NCBI RefSeq assembly: GCF_013362995.1
Contig: NZ_JABWDV010000449.1
Coordinates: 1 to 34,862, forward strand
Length of the DNA: 34,862 nucleotides
Source: Streptomyces sp. TRM64462
GTDB taxonomy: Bacteria > Actinomycetota > Actinomycetes > Streptomycetales > Streptomycetaceae
Reading direction: 5' to 3'
How positions within the stretch are numbered: position 1 is the first letter of the stretch; each line of letters starts with the position of its first letter. The position numbers were made by a program, and so were the translations under genes. Shown here one piece after another: positions 33,067-34,862 of this stretch. The notes under the pieces were generated by a model. It did not search any database. It saw nothing but the letters and a program-made list of their open reading frames with translations, and was not told the DNA's origin.

Positions 33067-34431
33067 ATGAGCGCGTCCGGAAGCGACACGGATACGGACA
33101 CGGACGCATCGGGCAGCGATACCGCGTCGCGCGCGGACGGTGACCTGCTCACCGCGCTGCTCGACGGGATGGACGCCGCGCTGTGCGCGTTCGACGCGGA
33201 CGGCACGGTCACCCACTGGAACCGCGAGGCCGAGCGCATACTCGGCTGGCCCGCCGCCGAGGCGATCGGCCGCCGCGGCCTGGCCGGCTGGGCGGCCCGC
33301 CCCGCCGACGTGCCCGCCCTGGACGAACGGCTCGCCACCGCGGCGGCGACGGCACCCGCCCGCCTGGTCCACGAGTGCGCGCTGCTCCGCAAGGACGGCG
33401 GCCGGGTCCTCGTACGGGTCCAGTCGGCGGGCGTACGCGGCGCCGACGGGCGGCCGGCCGGCGTGTACTGGGCGTTCGGGGAGGTGCACACGCAGCTCGA
33501 CTTCGAGCGGTCCGTGGCGCTGAGCGAGGCGCTGTTCGGGGACGAGGCGTCGTGGGGCGTGGTGGTCGTGGACGCCGATCTGCGCCCGGCCGTCGTCAAC
33601 GCGTGGGCGGCCCGTGCGCTCGGCACGACCCGTACGGCGCTGCTGGGCCGGCCGCTGGGCGACGCGGTGGCGCAGGGCGTGGAGCAGCTGGAGGCGGCGC
33701 TGGAGCACGTACTGGCGGAAGGCACTCCGGCCCAGTCGCCGGCCGACGTGTGGGCGACGGTCCGCACGCGGGACGGCGAGCGGCGCCGCTGCTGGCGCTC
33801 CGGGTTCGTACGGCTCACGTCGCCGCTGTCGCAGGAGCCCGCGCCGCTCGGTGTGGCCTGGCTGTTCCAGGACGTGACGGAGGCGCGGCTCGCGGAGCAG
33901 GACACCGACCGGCTGCGGTTCCGGGCCAGCCAGCTGCACCGCGCGGGCGGCGCGGCCGCGGAGTGCGAGGACCCGATGGAGGCGGCGACGGCGTACCTGG
34001 ACTTCGCGCTGGCCGGGTTCGCGGACGACGCCCTCCTGGACCTGCTGCGCGGTGCGGAGGACCGGCTGGTGCGGGTCGCGGCCACCCCCGCGGGGGCGCC
34101 GGGACCGGTGGCGCGGGTACCGGGCGCGGGCCTGCCGGTGCCGTACGCGCCGGGGCACCCCGCGCTGCGGGCACTGGACCGGGCGGGCGCGGTGCGCGCG
34201 AGCGCCTGGGCGTCGGGCCCGGCGGAGCGGTGGGCGGCCGAACGGCACTGGCCGCGCGACACGGCGCACGCGCTGTGCACGGTGCTGCGCAGCCGGGGCC
34301 GCACGCTGGGCGTGGTCACCTTCCTGCGCACCGCGACCCGCCCGGCCTTCGAACGCCCGGACGTGACGTACGCGGAGAGCGTCGCGGTCCGCGTGGCGGC
34401 GTCGGTGGACCTGGCCCGCATGACCCCTTGA
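33067..34431 (+). CDS. PAS-PAS-GAF sensor-like protein
   Basis: A 454-residue soluble protein. After a Ser/Asp/Thr-rich start (from a small GGACACGGA-type repeat) there is a PAS domain (about 25-140; LLDGMDAALCAFDADGTVTHWNREAERILGWPAAEAIGR), a second PAS-like domain (about 150-275; GVVVVDADLRPAVVNAWAARALG, ending in LGVAWLFQDVTEARL), and a GAF-like domain (about 290-450; ATAYLDFALAGFADDALLDLL, ending RTLGVVTFLRTATRPAFERPDVTYAESVAVRVAASVDLARM). In streptomycetes this arrangement usually precedes a PP2C/SpoIIE phosphatase or a kinase, but here the gene stops, so there is no visible output domain. ATG 33067 has AGGGGG at 9 bases. Confidence 0.82.
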   Translation: MSASGSDTDTDTDASGSDTASRADGDLLTALLDGMDAALCAFDADGTVTHWNREAERILGWPAAEAIGRRGLAGWAARPADVPALDERLATAAATAPARLVHECALLRKDGGRVLVRVQSAGVRGADGRPAGVYWAFGEVHTQLDFERSVALSEALFGDEASWGVVVVDADLRPAVVNAWAARALGTTRTALLGRPLGDAVAQGVEQLEAALEHVLAEGTPAQSPADVWATVRTRDGERRRCWRSGFVRLTSPLSQEPAPLGVAWLFQDVTEARLAEQDTDRLRFRASQLHRAGGAAAECEDPMEAATAYLDFALAGFADDALLDLLRGAEDRLVRVAATPAGAPGPVARVPGAGLPVPYAPGHPALRALDRAGAVRASAWASGPAERWAAERHWPRDTAHALCTVLRSRGRTLGVVTFLRTATRPAFERPDVTYAESVAVRVAASVDLARMTP

Positions 34432-34455
34432 GGCCCAGAGGCAGACGGGGGCTGC

Positions 34456-34862
34456 TCACGGCGACTGCGGCCGGCAGTCGCGGCAGCGGCCGGGTGCGGG
34501 GGCGCGGAAGGCGCGGTCGCAGTCCTCGCAGGTCTGGAGCGGGGCGGGCCGGTCGGCGGCGGGCTCGTCGGGCAGGGGCGGCGGGATGAGCGCGGCGAGC
34601 CGGTGGCCGAGGAAGGCGGCGGGGTGGGCGATCTGCTCGGGTAACCCGGCGGTGAGGGCCTGCCGTACGGCGTCGGGGCGGGCGTCCCGCTCCAGCCAGG
34701 CGGCGACGGCGGGGGCGAGCCGCTGGACGTCCGGTTCGGCCAGGAGGAGGCGCGGGTGGTCGCGCCGCAGCCCGGCGAGGAGCGCGGTGGCGGCCTGGAG
34801 GCGACCGGGCTCGGGGTCGCGGGGCGCGGGGAGGGCGGCCTTGGGCTTGGGCGCGGGCTTGG
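34456..34862 (-). CDS. C-terminal part of a protein with a four-cysteine ribbon
   Basis: The gene runs in from beyond the right edge; 134 residues are visible, so it has no start here. The visible part begins with a Lys/Pro/Ala linker. It continues with a helical domain (RLQAATALLAGLRRDHPRLLLAEPDVQRLAPAVAAWLERDARPDAVRQALTAGLP...AFLGHRLAALIPPPLP). It ends with CEDCDRAFRAPAPGRCRDCR, a compact C-x2-C...C-x2-C zinc ribbon a few residues from the end. I recall such tails on actinomycete helix-turn-helix proteins, but the DNA-binding part would lie outside the window. It converges on the PAS gene, with 24 bases between the stops. Confidence 0.72.
   Translation of the reverse strand, partial: KPAPKPKAALPAPRDPEPGRLQAATALLAGLRRDHPRLLLAEPDVQRLAPAVAAWLERDARPDAVRQALTAGLPEQIAHPAAFLGHRLAALIPPPLPDEPAADRPAPLQTCEDCDRAFRAPAPGRCRDCRPQSP

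Overview
This 34.9-kb window is chromosomal DNA of a high-GC actinomycete, almost certainly Streptomyces or a close relative. The reasons are a very strong G/C third-position bias, frequent GTG starts, many four-base stop/start overlaps, many apparently leaderless genes, and a gene set (murQ with an RpiR regulator, serC, acyl-CoA carboxylase genes, a type-2 citrate synthase beside pdxH) that I recall as grouped in streptomycete chromosomes. That last comparison is memory, not a search. I see no rRNA, tRNA, CRISPR array, transposase, phage gene or replication origin.

Layout. 1-3.6 kb: the end of a Cu+-type P-ATPase, an HD phosphohydrolase, a Cml-like MFS exporter, and a convergent DUF4031/hypothetical pair. 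3.6-5.7 kb: an RpiR/SIS regulator with murQ, for N-acetylmuramate 6-phosphate recycling. 5.8-7.3 kb: a split LigD (phosphoesterase and polymerase modules) for end-joining repair. 7.4-12.5 kb: an MBL-fold relative, a baeRF/Vms1-like protein, a DUF899 protein, a small membrane protein, an SGNH hydrolase and a surface-anchored beta-propeller. 12.5-15 kb: a non-coding repeat field, a secreted DUF4360 protein and serC. 15-19 kb: a GlcD/GlcF-type fused FAD/Fe-S oxidoreductase and an RhtA-like exporter. 19.2-21.1 kb: an FHA domain fused to a class A flavin monooxygenase.

21.2-29.9 kb is a tightly coupled seven-gene operon: TIGR03084-like DinB-fold protein, AtuA/DUF1446 protein, acyl-CoA carboxylase beta and alpha subunits, acyl-CoA dehydrogenase, enoyl-CoA hydratase and a TetR regulator. 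It looks like a catabolic unit for branched-chain or isoprenoid acyl-CoAs. After it come a VapBC-like toxin-antitoxin pair, a citrate synthase divergent from pdxH, a 360-bp interval rich in nested inverted repeats that I read as a candidate structured RNA, a PAS-PAS-GAF sensor, and the end of a zinc-ribbon protein.

The observations I find most worth following are: (1) the 32.74-32.93 kb region, with a pseudoknot-capable three-way junction, two mutually exclusive hairpins, a minus-strand promoter and a 16-nt complement to the 3' end of 16S rRNA; (2) the FHA-flavin monooxygenase fusion; (3) the carboxylase operon with its coupled DUF1446 and DinB-fold genes; (4) recurring in-frame tandem repeats at gene edges; and (5) a run of genes whose -10 box lies 7-8 bases before the start codon.
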